11,902 nucleotides of DNA from Nitrospinota bacterium (lineage in GTDB: Bacteria > Nitrospinota > Nitrospinia > UBA9942). A program made the position numbers and the translations under genes. The notes under the pieces are model-generated. The model saw only the letters and a program-made list of their open reading frames with translations. It did no database searches and was not told where the DNA came from. Where the stretch lies: NCBI GenBank assembly GCA_016234205.1, contig JACRGN010000056.1, forward strand, positions 1 through 11,902, in the 5' to 3' direction. Of this stretch, positions 5,368 to 11,902 are shown piece by piece (the stretch's first letter is position 1; every line of letters begins with the position of its first letter).

Positions 5368-5847
5368 ATGCTTGAAATGAAAGTGGATGGATTAACATTA
5401 GACCCATTAACCAACATGCCTATCATCACACTTAAGGATGTATCAGGTAAAAAAGTGCTTCCTATATGGGTTGGCATATTTGAGGCGAATGCAATTGCAC
5501 TTCAGATGGAAAAGGTTGCCACACCAAGACCAATGACCCATGACCTCATAAAAAACATAATTGATGGAATGGAGGCAAAGGTTAATCATATCGTTGTAAG
5601 CGATTTAAGAGACAATACATTCTACGCTACCATCTCTATGTCAATTAACAATCATGTGGTTAATATAGACTCCCGTCCCAGCGACGCCATAGCAGTGGCA
5701 TTAAGGGTTGAAGCCCCCATATATGTAGCTGAAAAGGTCATAGACATGGCAAGGGGGATAGATATTAAAGATGATATAAATGATTCGGAGAAGTGGAGAA
5801 ACTGGCTTGAGAATCTAAAGCCTGAGGATTTTGGCAGGGAAGTATGA
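5368..5847 (+). CDS. DUF151 / bifunctional nuclease (BFN) family protein
   Basis: The 159-residue product belongs to the DUF151 family, named bifunctional nuclease after plant members with DNase and RNase activity. The bacterial role is not well established. It begins MLEMKVDGLTLDP and has the conserved features of the family: a short beta-rich N-terminal part (PIITLKD, VLPIWVGIFEANAI), the RPMTHDLI segment (residues 54-61), and FYATISM followed by IDSRPSDAIAVALR, the most conserved block. The C-terminal tail carries a charged helix (DINDSEKWRNWLENLKPEDF) typical of longer members. A strong Shine-Dalgarno sequence supports this start. The stop codon overlaps the next start as ATGA (5844-5847), indicating translational coupling with the response regulator. 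DUF151 next to miaB is a common arrangement in such genomes. Confidence 0.92.
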   Translation: MLEMKVDGLTLDPLTNMPIITLKDVSGKKVLPIWVGIFEANAIALQMEKVATPRPMTHDLIKNIIDGMEAKVNHIVVSDLRDNTFYATISMSINNHVVNIDSRPSDAIAVALRVEAPIYVAEKVIDMARGIDIKDDINDSEKWRNWLENLKPEDFGREV

Positions 5848-7394
5848 CCGCAGAAAATAAAAACCAGATAAAGGCACTTGTCATTGATGATGAGCCTTTC
5901 ATAAAGAATATACTTACCATCCTTTTTGAGATGGAGGGATACAGTGTCCTGTCTTTTGACAGCGGATTGGATGCCTTTGAACAGGCGAAAAAGTCAAAAT
6001 ACGATATTATAATTTCCGATTATTTCCTGCCTCATATGGATGGAATTGAGCTGATACAAAAGGTAAAAGAATTACATCCATATATTGCCTCCATCCTGAT
6101 TACAGGCGTCGGAGATGAACAGACTGTCATAGATGCCTTTACAAAAGGGCATGTCAATAGTTATATAACAAAGCCGTTTAATAATGAAGAAATAATAAGG
6201 ATTGCACGGCTTGCTTTAAAGGAGCAGGAGATAAAGAAGAAGGAGGATAGTTTTCAGGAGGAATTAAAAGAAAAGATAAAAGAAGCAACAAAACAATTAA
6301 AGGAAAAGAATGAACTCCTTGAGAAGGGGGAGAAAGAGACAAAAAAACTTTATGATAAGCTTAAGGAAGAAGAGAGGCTCATCAAAAAGAAAAATATCTT
6401 ACTTCAAAAGCTCTCTGTCACAGACGGACTGACAGGCCTTTACAATCACAGATACTTCCAAAGGAGGATAAAGGAGGAATTCATAAGGGCAAAGAGATAT
6501 AACTTTCCCCTTTCGTGCCTGATGATTGACCTTGACGACTTCAAGATTTTAAACGACACCCATGGACATCAAGTTGGAGACAGGATATTGACTGAGTTCT
6601 CTATGATATTGAATAACTCAATAAGAGAGGTTGACATGGCTGCACGATACGGGGGGGAGGAATTTGTGGTCCTGCTGCCGCAGATAAATATTGATGGTGC
6701 TGCAATATTGGCTGAGAGATTCAGGATGGCAGTAGAGCTGCACAAATTTTTTGGCACCGATAAGCCATTCAATATAACTATAAGTATAGGCGTTTCAACA
6801 TATCCTGCAGGTGATATAAAGACGGACGGAGACCTCTTAAAGGCAGCAGATACATCTCTTTACAGGGCAAAAAATACAGGAAAGAATCGTGTCGTTGTCC
6901 ATACAATAATGGGAGAAAAGGCTGTAGGAGGCGGAGAAATCCTGACCATTGCAGAAAAGAGAAAGCTGCTCAGTGATATTACGATGCTGCTAAATAGAAA
7001 TATCGGCATCAATGAACTATTAAAAGTATTTCTCAACAGGCTTAAGGAGTCATACGATATAAAACCTGATTCGGATATGCTGTATGCAATTATGTTGATA
7101 GCCAAAAACGGCGAGCCGTATAATTTTATAAGTACAGAGGTAAATGGTAACTATAAAGAAGAGATTTTAACAAATGCTAAAGAGGTGGTAAAAAGCAGGG
7201 AGATATATCTATTCCACTCAAAGGATAATGGAAAGGTTTTTAGTGCAATACCTATCATTACAGACCCCGGAACCAATGATGAAAATGTAATAGGTGTATT
7301 AAATATAAGCACGACCATAGAAGACAAGGACTTCATAAAAGATATTTCAAATATATTGTCAATAGCAATAAAGGGGGCAAAAAAACAGGAATGA
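5844..7394 (+). CDS. Response regulator diguanylate cyclase, REC-coiled coil-GGDEF-GAF
   Basis: The 516-residue cytoplasmic protein should make cyclic di-GMP on phosphorylation. The REC domain (about 9-125) has the acidic pair D15-D16, phospho-acceptor D59 (SDY), T87 and K110 (TKPF). A strongly charged coiled coil (about 127-190) links to a GGDEF domain (about 190-353) starting SVTDGLTGLYNHRYFQ. The active-site loop is RYGGEEF (268-274), so catalysis is expected. An inhibitory I-site R261-x2-D264 lies exactly five residues before GGEEF, so product feedback is likely. The C-terminal third (about 365-510) looks like a GAF fold, ending VIGVLNISTT and a helix; GAF after GGDEF is less usual than before it. 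No partner histidine kinase is in the window. It overlaps DUF151 and the amidase by 4 nt each, so the three are co-translated. Confidence 0.94.
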   Translation: MTAENKNQIKALVIDDEPFIKNILTILFEMEGYSVLSFDSGLDAFEQAKKSKYDIIISDYFLPHMDGIELIQKVKELHPYIASILITGVGDEQTVIDAFTKGHVNSYITKPFNNEEIIRIARLALKEQEIKKKEDSFQEELKEKIKEATKQLKEKNELLEKGEKETKKLYDKLKEEERLIKKKNILLQKLSVTDGLTGLYNHRYFQRRIKEEFIRAKRYNFPLSCLMIDLDDFKILNDTHGHQVGDRILTEFSMILNNSIREVDMAARYGGEEFVVLLPQINIDGAAILAERFRMAVELHKFFGTDKPFNITISIGVSTYPAGDIKTDGDLLKAADTSLYRAKNTGKNRVVVHTIMGEKAVGGGEILTIAEKRKLLSDITMLLNRNIGINELLKVFLNRLKESYDIKPDSDMLYAIMLIAKNGEPYNFISTEVNGNYKEEILTNAKEVVKSREIYLFHSKDNGKVFSAIPIITDPGTNDENVIGVLNISTTIEDKDFIKDISNILSIAIKGAKKQE

Positions 7395-9115
7395 TGCAAG
7401 ATGCAAGATGCAAGATGCAAGATATAAGATATAAGATTTATTTCTTGCTTCTTGTCTCTTGCCTCTTACCTCTTATCATAGTCTCTATCTCTGCACAAAT
7501 CAGCGATGGAAAAGAAAATAAGTTTGATTTTCTTTACAATGAGGCAAGGAAAGACTACTACTCGCTGGTCAACTCAAAAGAATTGCAGAGTGAAAGAGCA
7601 AACTGGCTGAATTGCATCTTTAAATTTGAGTCTATCCACAAAAAGTTTCCCAAGAGCCATGTTGCAGATAAATCCCTCTTTACTGCCGCCCGACTCTACG
7701 CCGAGCTTTCAAATATATCCTCAGATGAAACTGACATTGAACATTCAATAAACCTGTTTAACAAGATTACAAAAGAATATCCTCACAGCAGCCTCGCCGA
7801 CGATGCCCAATATATGATAGGTGAAATATACTATAAAAAAAATAATTACCCTCAAGCCTACTCATCTTACAATGCAGTCATTGACAACTATGCAAGCGGA
7901 GATATGGCACGGCAGGCAAAAAGCAAACTGTCAGAATTATCAAAGTTATATCAACCTCCAGATAATAAGTCACCAGTCACTGCACAGGGGGACAGGCTTT
8001 CAACTGTAAATGGCATCCGCTCCTGGTCAAGCCATGAATATACGAGGATTGTCATAGATGTGGACGGCAGTGTTATATATAAGCAGGAAAGGCTCAAAAA
8101 TCCTGACAGACTGTTCATAGACATTCATAATTCTAAACTATCAACTGAGATTAAAGAGCCGATTTCCATCAATGACGGGCTCTTAAAAAGTGTAAGGGCA
8201 GGACAGAATCAGAAGGATGTAGTAAGGGTTGTCCTTGAACTGGACAGCATTAGTTCTTACAGTATCATCAATCTTAATAATCCATTCAGGATAGTTATTG
8301 ATGTTGACGGCTCGCTTAAAAGAGAGGGTATAGGGGCAAGGGGCAAGGGGCAAGGGACAGAAGAAGAACATCAACGCATTCCTGAAAAGACAGAGCTTCC
8401 TCTCCTAAAAAGTATAAGCAAAATTGTAATTGACCCGGGGCATGGAGGAAAAGATTCAGGTGCAATAGGAAAACGCAGTTTGATGGAAAAGACAGTAGTC
8501 CTTGATATTGCAAAAAGATTAAAGGCTCTGATAGAAAAAAAGACCAATTATGAGGTTATATTGACAAGGGAGACAGATATATTCATACCACTTGAAGAGA
8601 GGACTGTAATCGCAAATATAAAAAAGGCAGATTTATTTATATCTATCCATGCGAATGCCAGCAAGAAAAGAAATGCAATGGGTATAGAAACATATTTTCA
8701 GGGTATTCCAAAGACCGATGAGGCGAGAGAGACGGCCGCAAGGGAAAATATGTCCGGCATAGACGATAGATATTCTGATGATGACAACATCCTGGAATTT
8801 ATACTCGCAGACATGAGAACTACCCACAAGATAAATGAATCAAGCCAGCTTGCAGGGGTCATACAGGATTCATTGATCAAAGGCGTCAGTTCCAGATATG
8901 AAGATGTAAGGAACCTCGGCGTAAAACAGGCAATGTTCTATGTCCTCCATAAGGCTAAGATGCCGAGTATCCTTGTAGAGACCTCGTTTATAAGCAACCC
9001 GGAGGAGGAAAAGAGATTCAGAGACTATAGATACAGAGACCAGATAGCCAATTCCATATATGACGGTATAAAGGCATATGTAGAAAAAACAATGGTAGCC
9101 TATAGAACAGAATAG
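7391..9115 (+). CDS. Exported N-acetylmuramoyl-L-alanine amidase with TPR-like repeats and AMIN domain
   Basis: This 574-residue protein is an AmiC-like periplasmic cell-wall amidase that cleaves the lactyl-Ala bond of peptidoglycan. A signal peptide (1-35, hydrophobic from I16, likely cut at SISA|Q) is followed by a TPR/outer-membrane-lipoprotein-like helical region (about 45-187, with ITKEYPHSSLADDAQYMIGE). Next come an AMIN domain (about 206-307) for septal or peptidoglycan targeting, a charged linker (308-340) and an Amidase_3 domain (342-565). Zn ligands are H351 (DPGHGG), E366 and H420 (SIHAN), with catalytic E530 (VETSFISN). An LVSC lipobox-like motif at 21-24 lies inside the hydrophobic core and is probably not used. 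The start is an ATGATG overlapping the previous stop codon; AGGA is directly adjacent, so translation is probably coupled. The signal peptide is encoded by an inverted heptamer repeat and the linker by another heptamer array. Confidence 0.95.
   Translation: MMQDARCKMQDIRYKIYFLLLVSCLLPLIIVSISAQISDGKENKFDFLYNEARKDYYSLVNSKELQSERANWLNCIFKFESIHKKFPKSHVADKSLFTAARLYAELSNISSDETDIEHSINLFNKITKEYPHSSLADDAQYMIGEIYYKKNNYPQAYSSYNAVIDNYASGDMARQAKSKLSELSKLYQPPDNKSPVTAQGDRLSTVNGIRSWSSHEYTRIVIDVDGSVIYKQERLKNPDRLFIDIHNSKLSTEIKEPISINDGLLKSVRAGQNQKDVVRVVLELDSISSYSIINLNNPFRIVIDVDGSLKREGIGARGKGQGTEEEHQRIPEKTELPLLKSISKIVIDPGHGGKDSGAIGKRSLMEKTVVLDIAKRLKALIEKKTNYEVILTRETDIFIPLEERTVIANIKKADLFISIHANASKKRNAMGIETYFQGIPKTDEARETAARENMSGIDDRYSDDDNILEFILADMRTTHKINESSQLAGVIQDSLIKGVSSRYEDVRNLGVKQAMFYVLHKAKMPSILVETSFISNPEEEKRFRDYRYRDQIANSIYDGIKAYVEKTMVAYRTE
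7393..7477. repeat. Inverted repeat of 7-bp words encoding the amidase signal peptide
   Basis: The left arm is gatgcaa four times exactly (7393, 7400, 7407, 7414), then gatataa twice (7421, 7428), to about 7437. The right arm is tcttgct, tcttgtc, tcttgcc, tcttacc, tcttatc in exact 7-bp register from 7443 to 7477. The complement of the right arm gives the same (C/T)AAGA-based word as the left. The loop is only about 5 nt. The whole element is inside the open reading frame: the left arm encodes the basic n-region (MQDARCKMQDIRYK) and the right arm the hydrophobic core (LLLVSCLLPL). Confidence 0.9.
8333..8360. repeat. Solo 7-bp array (ggggcaa)3 in the amidase linker
   Basis: Three perfect ggggcaa units (8333, 8340, 8347) are followed by gggacag. 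They encode the GARGKGQG segment between the AMIN and Amidase_3 domains. No complementary arm is visible nearby. The array is G-rich, unlike the surrounding gene, and 28 nt long; a domain linker can tolerate it. Confidence 0.8.
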
Positions 9116-9137
9116 CCCATCCAATAAAAATCCTTTT

Positions 9138-9917
9138 ATGAAAAGATTTAATAATATCTTATGGAAAGCATATCTCCTGATCATTAAATTAAAGAACAGA
9201 ACTATATTTAACGAGCTTGCACATATTGCCATAATCCTTGAAGAAGAGATGTTTCCGAAACTACAGACAAAAGGGATAATGGAAATAACACTTGATATAA
9301 CCAATGAGGGTATAAAAATTGAAGGATATGATTCAATCATACCTGTCTCTGATGAATTGCAGGTTTTTTTTAAAAGCCTCGGAATCACTCGTATAAAAAC
9401 CGATACCATTATGGAATACAACCAACTGATAGATATACTGACTGATATATACGGATTAAACAGTTTTTTAGAAAAGGGTTACAGCTATGGATTTGACCCT
9501 CTTGGGATTAAGGAAAGGATAAAGCTATTATCAGAAGATGGCTATAAGGGGTATTGTGCAGTAACAAGATTACTGCCTGAAAAATGCACTCTGCTTATAA
9601 AATATGAATACTGTGAGCTAAATTTTTCAAAAACAACAAAAAATCTTAAAAATAAAAGCAAATTTAGAGACCACAGGGTCTTCTTTAAGAATGCAAGCCG
9701 TTATGGAATTGTCTGTGGTATAGCTTTTACAATTATTGGACTTATTACCCTCTATGTTCCATCATATATATCAGTTGCAATCTTTATCCTGATGGGAATT
9801 ATTATTAGCATTGCAGTATTTCTTATATTCCAGACAATCGGTTCGCTGGAATACGATAAAGAGCACCTTATGAAAAAGTTAAAGGAGAAAGGGGGGAATG
9901 GAGAAAGAAAAGAATAA
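9138..9917 (+). CDS. Hypothetical membrane protein with two C-terminal TM helices
   Basis: I do not recognise this 259-residue protein with confidence. Residues 20-105 (ELAHIAIILEEEMF, then a short beta segment around GIKIEGYDSIIPVS, then LQVFFKSLGITRI and NQLIDILTDIY) resemble, by eye only, the helical domain that precedes HD or HD-GYP domains in some signalling proteins, in which an 'LxxFLxxxGIxxI...xEL..FL' pattern occurs. No HD or GYP motif follows. The C-terminal part has two predicted membrane helices (about 190-207 and 209-232) and a basic cytoplasmic tail. Cysteines at 140, 150 and 159 are notable but match no motif. It begins 22 nt after the amidase stop without a clear Shine-Dalgarno and overlaps the TVP38 gene by 20 nt, so it is almost certainly in the operon. 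Confidence 0.8.
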   Translation: MKRFNNILWKAYLLIIKLKNRTIFNELAHIAIILEEEMFPKLQTKGIMEITLDITNEGIKIEGYDSIIPVSDELQVFFKSLGITRIKTDTIMEYNQLIDILTDIYGLNSFLEKGYSYGFDPLGIKERIKLLSEDGYKGYCAVTRLLPEKCTLLIKYEYCELNFSKTTKNLKNKSKFRDHRVFFKNASRYGIVCGIAFTIIGLITLYVPSYISVAIFILMGIIISIAVFLIFQTIGSLEYDKEHLMKKLKEKGGNGERKE

Positions 9918-10566
9918 AAAGCTTATTAAGATTTCTCTCTTTATTGCCATTCTAATAACTATTGTCATAACCATCAAGATTTTAAGGCTTGACCAGTTTC
10001 TTGAAAAGGAGAGGCTTCAAAACTGGATTGGCAGTTTTGGGAGTGCAGGCCCAATTGCATATATAATATTGTTCTCTATTACCCCTTCCCTTTTCCTTCC
10101 GGGACTACCTGTAACAATTACGGGTGGTATTGTTTTTGGGCCTTTATGGGGGACAATTTACGCATCTATCGGCTCTACAATAGGGGCGTGCCTTGCATTT
10201 CTGATTGCGAGATATTTTGCAAGAAGCCAGATAGAGAGCCTCCTGACAGGAAGGCTCCAGAGCATAGATGATGGTGTAGAAAAAAAGGGCTGGATATTTG
10301 TTGCAATTACAAGGCTTATACCTCTATTCCCATTTAATCTCTTAAACTATGCCTTTGGACTTACAAAAATAAAATTCAGAGACTATGCCATAGCATCATG
10401 GATATTTATGCTCCCCGGAACGGCTGCCTATACTATATTAAGCAGTTCCTTACTTGATGCGATTCACGGGAGGGTTTCAAAGGAGTTGGTTATCGGTATT
10501 TTTCTTTTAATCGTCGTATTATCTATTCCCATTATTTACAGATTTCTTGGTAGTCGCAGGCTTTAG
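9898..10566 (+). CDS. TVP38/TMEM64 (VTT/SNARE-associated) family membrane protein
   Basis: This 222-residue integral membrane protein belongs to the TVP38/TMEM64 family, distantly related to DedA proteins; members of the wider superfamily act as lipid scramblases or undecaprenyl-phosphate transporters, but no specific substrate can be assigned here. Features are an N-terminal helix (10-28), a first reentrant segment with FLPGLPVTITGGIVFGPLWGT (66-86), an amphipathic segment IGSTIGACLAFLIARYFAR, the second motif RLIPLFPFNLLNYAFGLTKI (139-158), PGTAAYT, and a last helix (197-215). ATG 9898 follows AAGGAG (9882-9887) and lies inside the end of the preceding gene. The last residues (GSRRL) are encoded by the palindromic element at 10548. 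It appears to be the last gene of the run, facing the phosphate permease gene. Confidence 0.92.
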   Translation: MEKEKNKKLIKISLFIAILITIVITIKILRLDQFLEKERLQNWIGSFGSAGPIAYIILFSITPSLFLPGLPVTITGGIVFGPLWGTIYASIGSTIGACLAFLIARYFARSQIESLLTGRLQSIDDGVEKKGWIFVAITRLIPLFPFNLLNYAFGLTKIKFRDYAIASWIFMLPGTAAYTILSSSLLDAIHGRVSKELVIGIFLLIVVLSIPIIYRFLGSRRL

Positions 10567-10611
10567 CCTGCGCAAAGATTATTTACGCAACCTAAAAGGT
10601 TGCGACTACCA
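10548..10611. repeat. Cloverleaf-like palindromic element between convergent TVP38 and PiT genes
   Basis: Outer stem tggtagt (10548-10554) pairs with actacca (10605-10611). Inside are two perfect 8-bp hairpins, cgcaggct/agcctgcg (10555-10572, 2-nt loop) and cgcaacct/aggttgcg (10586-10604, 3-nt loop), separated by 13 nt. The alternative long-range pairing of 11 bp (tggtagtcgca) is also possible. It covers the end of the TVP38 gene and most of the 50-nt gap. Lack of a U-tract argues against a textbook terminator, but both genes run towards it. Confidence 0.85.
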
Positions 10612-10616
10612 GTAAT

Positions 10617-11714
10617 TCAAGATATTATTAAATAACCAGCGGCTGAAATAAGGGCTGAGACTGGAAGGGTAACAAGCCATGACAGAAGTATCTCACTTAT
10701 AATCTTTTTATCTATAGATTTCATACCTTTCCTGACACCGCAAGCCATTATTGCACTTGATGAAACATGGGTAGTTGATACAGGTAATCCTAAATGAGAT
10801 GTAGAGCCTACCAATATGCCTGTAATGATATTAGATGTAAATCCTTCAACATGGTCAATTCTGGTAACTTTAAATGACAAGGTCTCGGTGGTTTTTAACC
10901 CATAGAGATAACCTCCAGTTGCCATAGCCAATGCCAGAAAAAAGAATACCCACCTATCTGCAAATAAACTGAAGGGGAGGATTATTGCCGCAATCTTTGG
11001 TGTATCATTTAATCCCCTCGTCATGCAAACAAAACCGCTTGACAGCCAGTGCATAGTATCAATGAGATTTAACCTCATAGTTGTAACTGAACTATTATCA
11101 CACGCCTTCTCCTCATCTACAACAACCTTTGCCTCAGATATACCTGTAGATACTGCAGCAGCACTATCACAGCATGGAACTAATACCTTTTCCCTTGATT
11201 CAAGACAGAGACAGTAATTTACAGCTCTGTAAAGTGGTTTTTTCAATAATGGAAATAGAATAAATGTCAGAACAAAAGATAGTAATGGGCTTAAGAGGAG
11301 AGGCAGGAATATTTTATTCAATACAGAGCCCCACATGATGCCGTTCCATCCTATAGAGACAATACCTGCACCTGCTATACTGCCGACAATTGCATGGGTT
11401 GTAGATACAGGCATACCAATCCTTGATGCCATGATAACCCATCCTGATGCACCGGCTAAAACTGATAATATAAAATTTGCATTCTTGAATACATCATTTA
11501 AAACCAGACCATTTCCAAAGGTCTTTACCATATTCACTGAAAACATGGCTGACAACAATGAGCCGATTGCTGTCCAGAATGTCCCCCAGAGTACAGCCTT
11601 TTTGTAATCGGCTACACCGCTGCCTACAAGTGTGGCAATCCCTTTAGAAATATCATTTGAGCCGTTTGCATAGGAGAGGAAAATAATGAGGAAAAACAAG
11701 ATTACAAATTCCAT
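10617..11714 (-). CDS. PiT-family inorganic phosphate permease
   Basis: The 365-residue membrane protein belongs to the PiT family, which takes up inorganic or metal-bound phosphate with a cation gradient. Both halves of the inverted internal duplication are visible: NGSNDISKGIATLVGSG (17-33) with GMPVSTTHAIVGS (100-112), and RGLNDTPK (233-240) with GLPVSTTHVSSSA (309-321). About ten membrane helices are predicted. A central cytoplasmic loop (about 162-215) carries cysteines 168, 170, 181, 182 and 205. The ATG has no clear Shine-Dalgarno sequence. No PhoU-like partner (DUF47), which often lies next to pit genes, is within the window; it could lie beyond the right edge. It is convergent with TVP38, so it has its own promoter somewhere right of 11714, where I find no strong candidate. 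Confidence 0.95.
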   Translation of the reverse strand: MEFVILFFLIIFLSYANGSNDISKGIATLVGSGVADYKKAVLWGTFWTAIGSLLSAMFSVNMVKTFGNGLVLNDVFKNANFILSVLAGASGWVIMASRIGMPVSTTHAIVGSIAGAGIVSIGWNGIMWGSVLNKIFLPLLLSPLLSFVLTFILFPLLKKPLYRAVNYCLCLESREKVLVPCCDSAAAVSTGISEAKVVVDEEKACDNSSVTTMRLNLIDTMHWLSSGFVCMTRGLNDTPKIAAIILPFSLFADRWVFFFLALAMATGGYLYGLKTTETLSFKVTRIDHVEGFTSNIITGILVGSTSHLGLPVSTTHVSSSAIMACGVRKGMKSIDKKIISEILLSWLVTLPVSALISAAGYLIIS

Positions 11715-11757
11715 AAAAAAATAGGTCTTTCGTATTTAAGTTGAAATAGATATTTAA

Positions 11758-11902
11758 CCACAGGCACGGAGACACAGAGGAAAACAATGAAAAGGAGAAA
11801 AAACAAAATAAATATGGCTAAGGAATCCATGAAAACAGGAAATAATATTCCTCTATTCATGCTTTCCTAAGAGGAAATTAATTTTTATTTTCCCTTTTTC
11901 CA
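11758..11902. repeat. Nested inverted repeat, cut by the window edge, upstream of the PiT gene
   Basis: Three layers are visible. The inner arms are 11820-11840 and 11849-11869 (16 of 21 paired, 8-nt loop; word around aaggaatccatga). The middle arms are 11788-11813 and 11877-11902 (about 18 of 26; purine word like those at 1848 and 3806). The outer left arm 11758-11780 (ccacaggcacggagacacag, same word family as 3763) should have its partner beyond the right edge. No gene is visible in 11715-11902. Confidence 0.7.

Noticed and set aside
7451..7465. Lipobox LVSC in the amidase signal peptide
   Set aside because: The cysteine is in the middle of the hydrophobic core with about ten more hydrophobic residues after it; SISA|Q is a better signal peptidase I site.
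8870..9421. 183-residue open frame on the minus strand across the amidase/hypothetical junction
   Set aside because: It is antisense to two well-supported genes, has no Shine-Dalgarno or recognisable domain, and its hydrophobicity is what antisense reading of AT-rich coding sequence gives.
11715..11760. Promoter for the PiT gene on the minus strand
   Set aside because: AT-rich hexamers are present but no -35/-10 pair at a proper spacing stands out.

Overview
The window is an AT-rich, gene-dense stretch of bacterial chromosome with eleven genes plus the 3' end of a twelfth. All are housekeeping or envelope genes of a Gram-negative-type anaerobe or microaerophile. The gene set and style (class II FBPase GlpX, QueH instead of QueG, a DUF151 protein beside miaB, REC-GGDEF-GAF signalling, an AMIN-amidase with TPR-like repeats) suggest an uncultured Nitrospirota- or Desulfobacterota-like lineage. 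This is a gestalt judgement, not a database match. I see no phage, IS element, CRISPR array, tRNA or rRNA.

Layout: the end of dxs (1-257) runs into tlyA (294-1076). Convergent to it is queH (1245-1787, minus). Divergent from queH starts a plus-strand run: a DgkA-PAP2 fusion (1951-2649), glpX (2732-3700), miaB (3952-5295), a DUF151 bifunctional-nuclease-family gene (5368-5847), a response regulator/diguanylate cyclase (5844-7394), an exported N-acetylmuramoyl-L-alanine amidase (7391-9115), a two-TM protein of unknown function (9138-9917) and a TVP38/TMEM64 membrane protein (9898-10566). Convergent to that run is a PiT-type phosphate permease (10617-11714, minus). From DUF151 to TVP38 the genes overlap or nearly touch, so they look like one operon coupling c-di-GMP signalling with cell-wall and membrane functions. 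Themes that recur are tRNA/rRNA modification (tlyA, queH, miaB) and isoprenoid/undecaprenyl or envelope lipid metabolism (dxs, dgkA-PAP2, TVP38, amidase).

The most unusual content is not a gene. Nine of the twelve gene junctions, whether tandem, convergent or divergent, hold an imperfect inverted repeat. In most of them each arm is itself a degenerate tandem array of a short word. The word and its period (6, 7, 8, 9 or 10 bp) differ from locus to locus, but the two arms of one locus share both. The three junctions without one are overlaps or a 22-nt gap. The elements also reach into genes: they encode the last 15 residues of Dxs, the last residues of MiaB and TVP38, and the N-terminus and signal peptide of the amidase. 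A separate 45-bp palindrome lies in frame inside tlyA, and a solo heptamer array lies in the amidase interdomain linker. Two strong sigma70-like promoters (TTGACA with TATATT) lie upstream of dgkA and miaB, and in both cases the inverted repeat falls in the transcribed leader.
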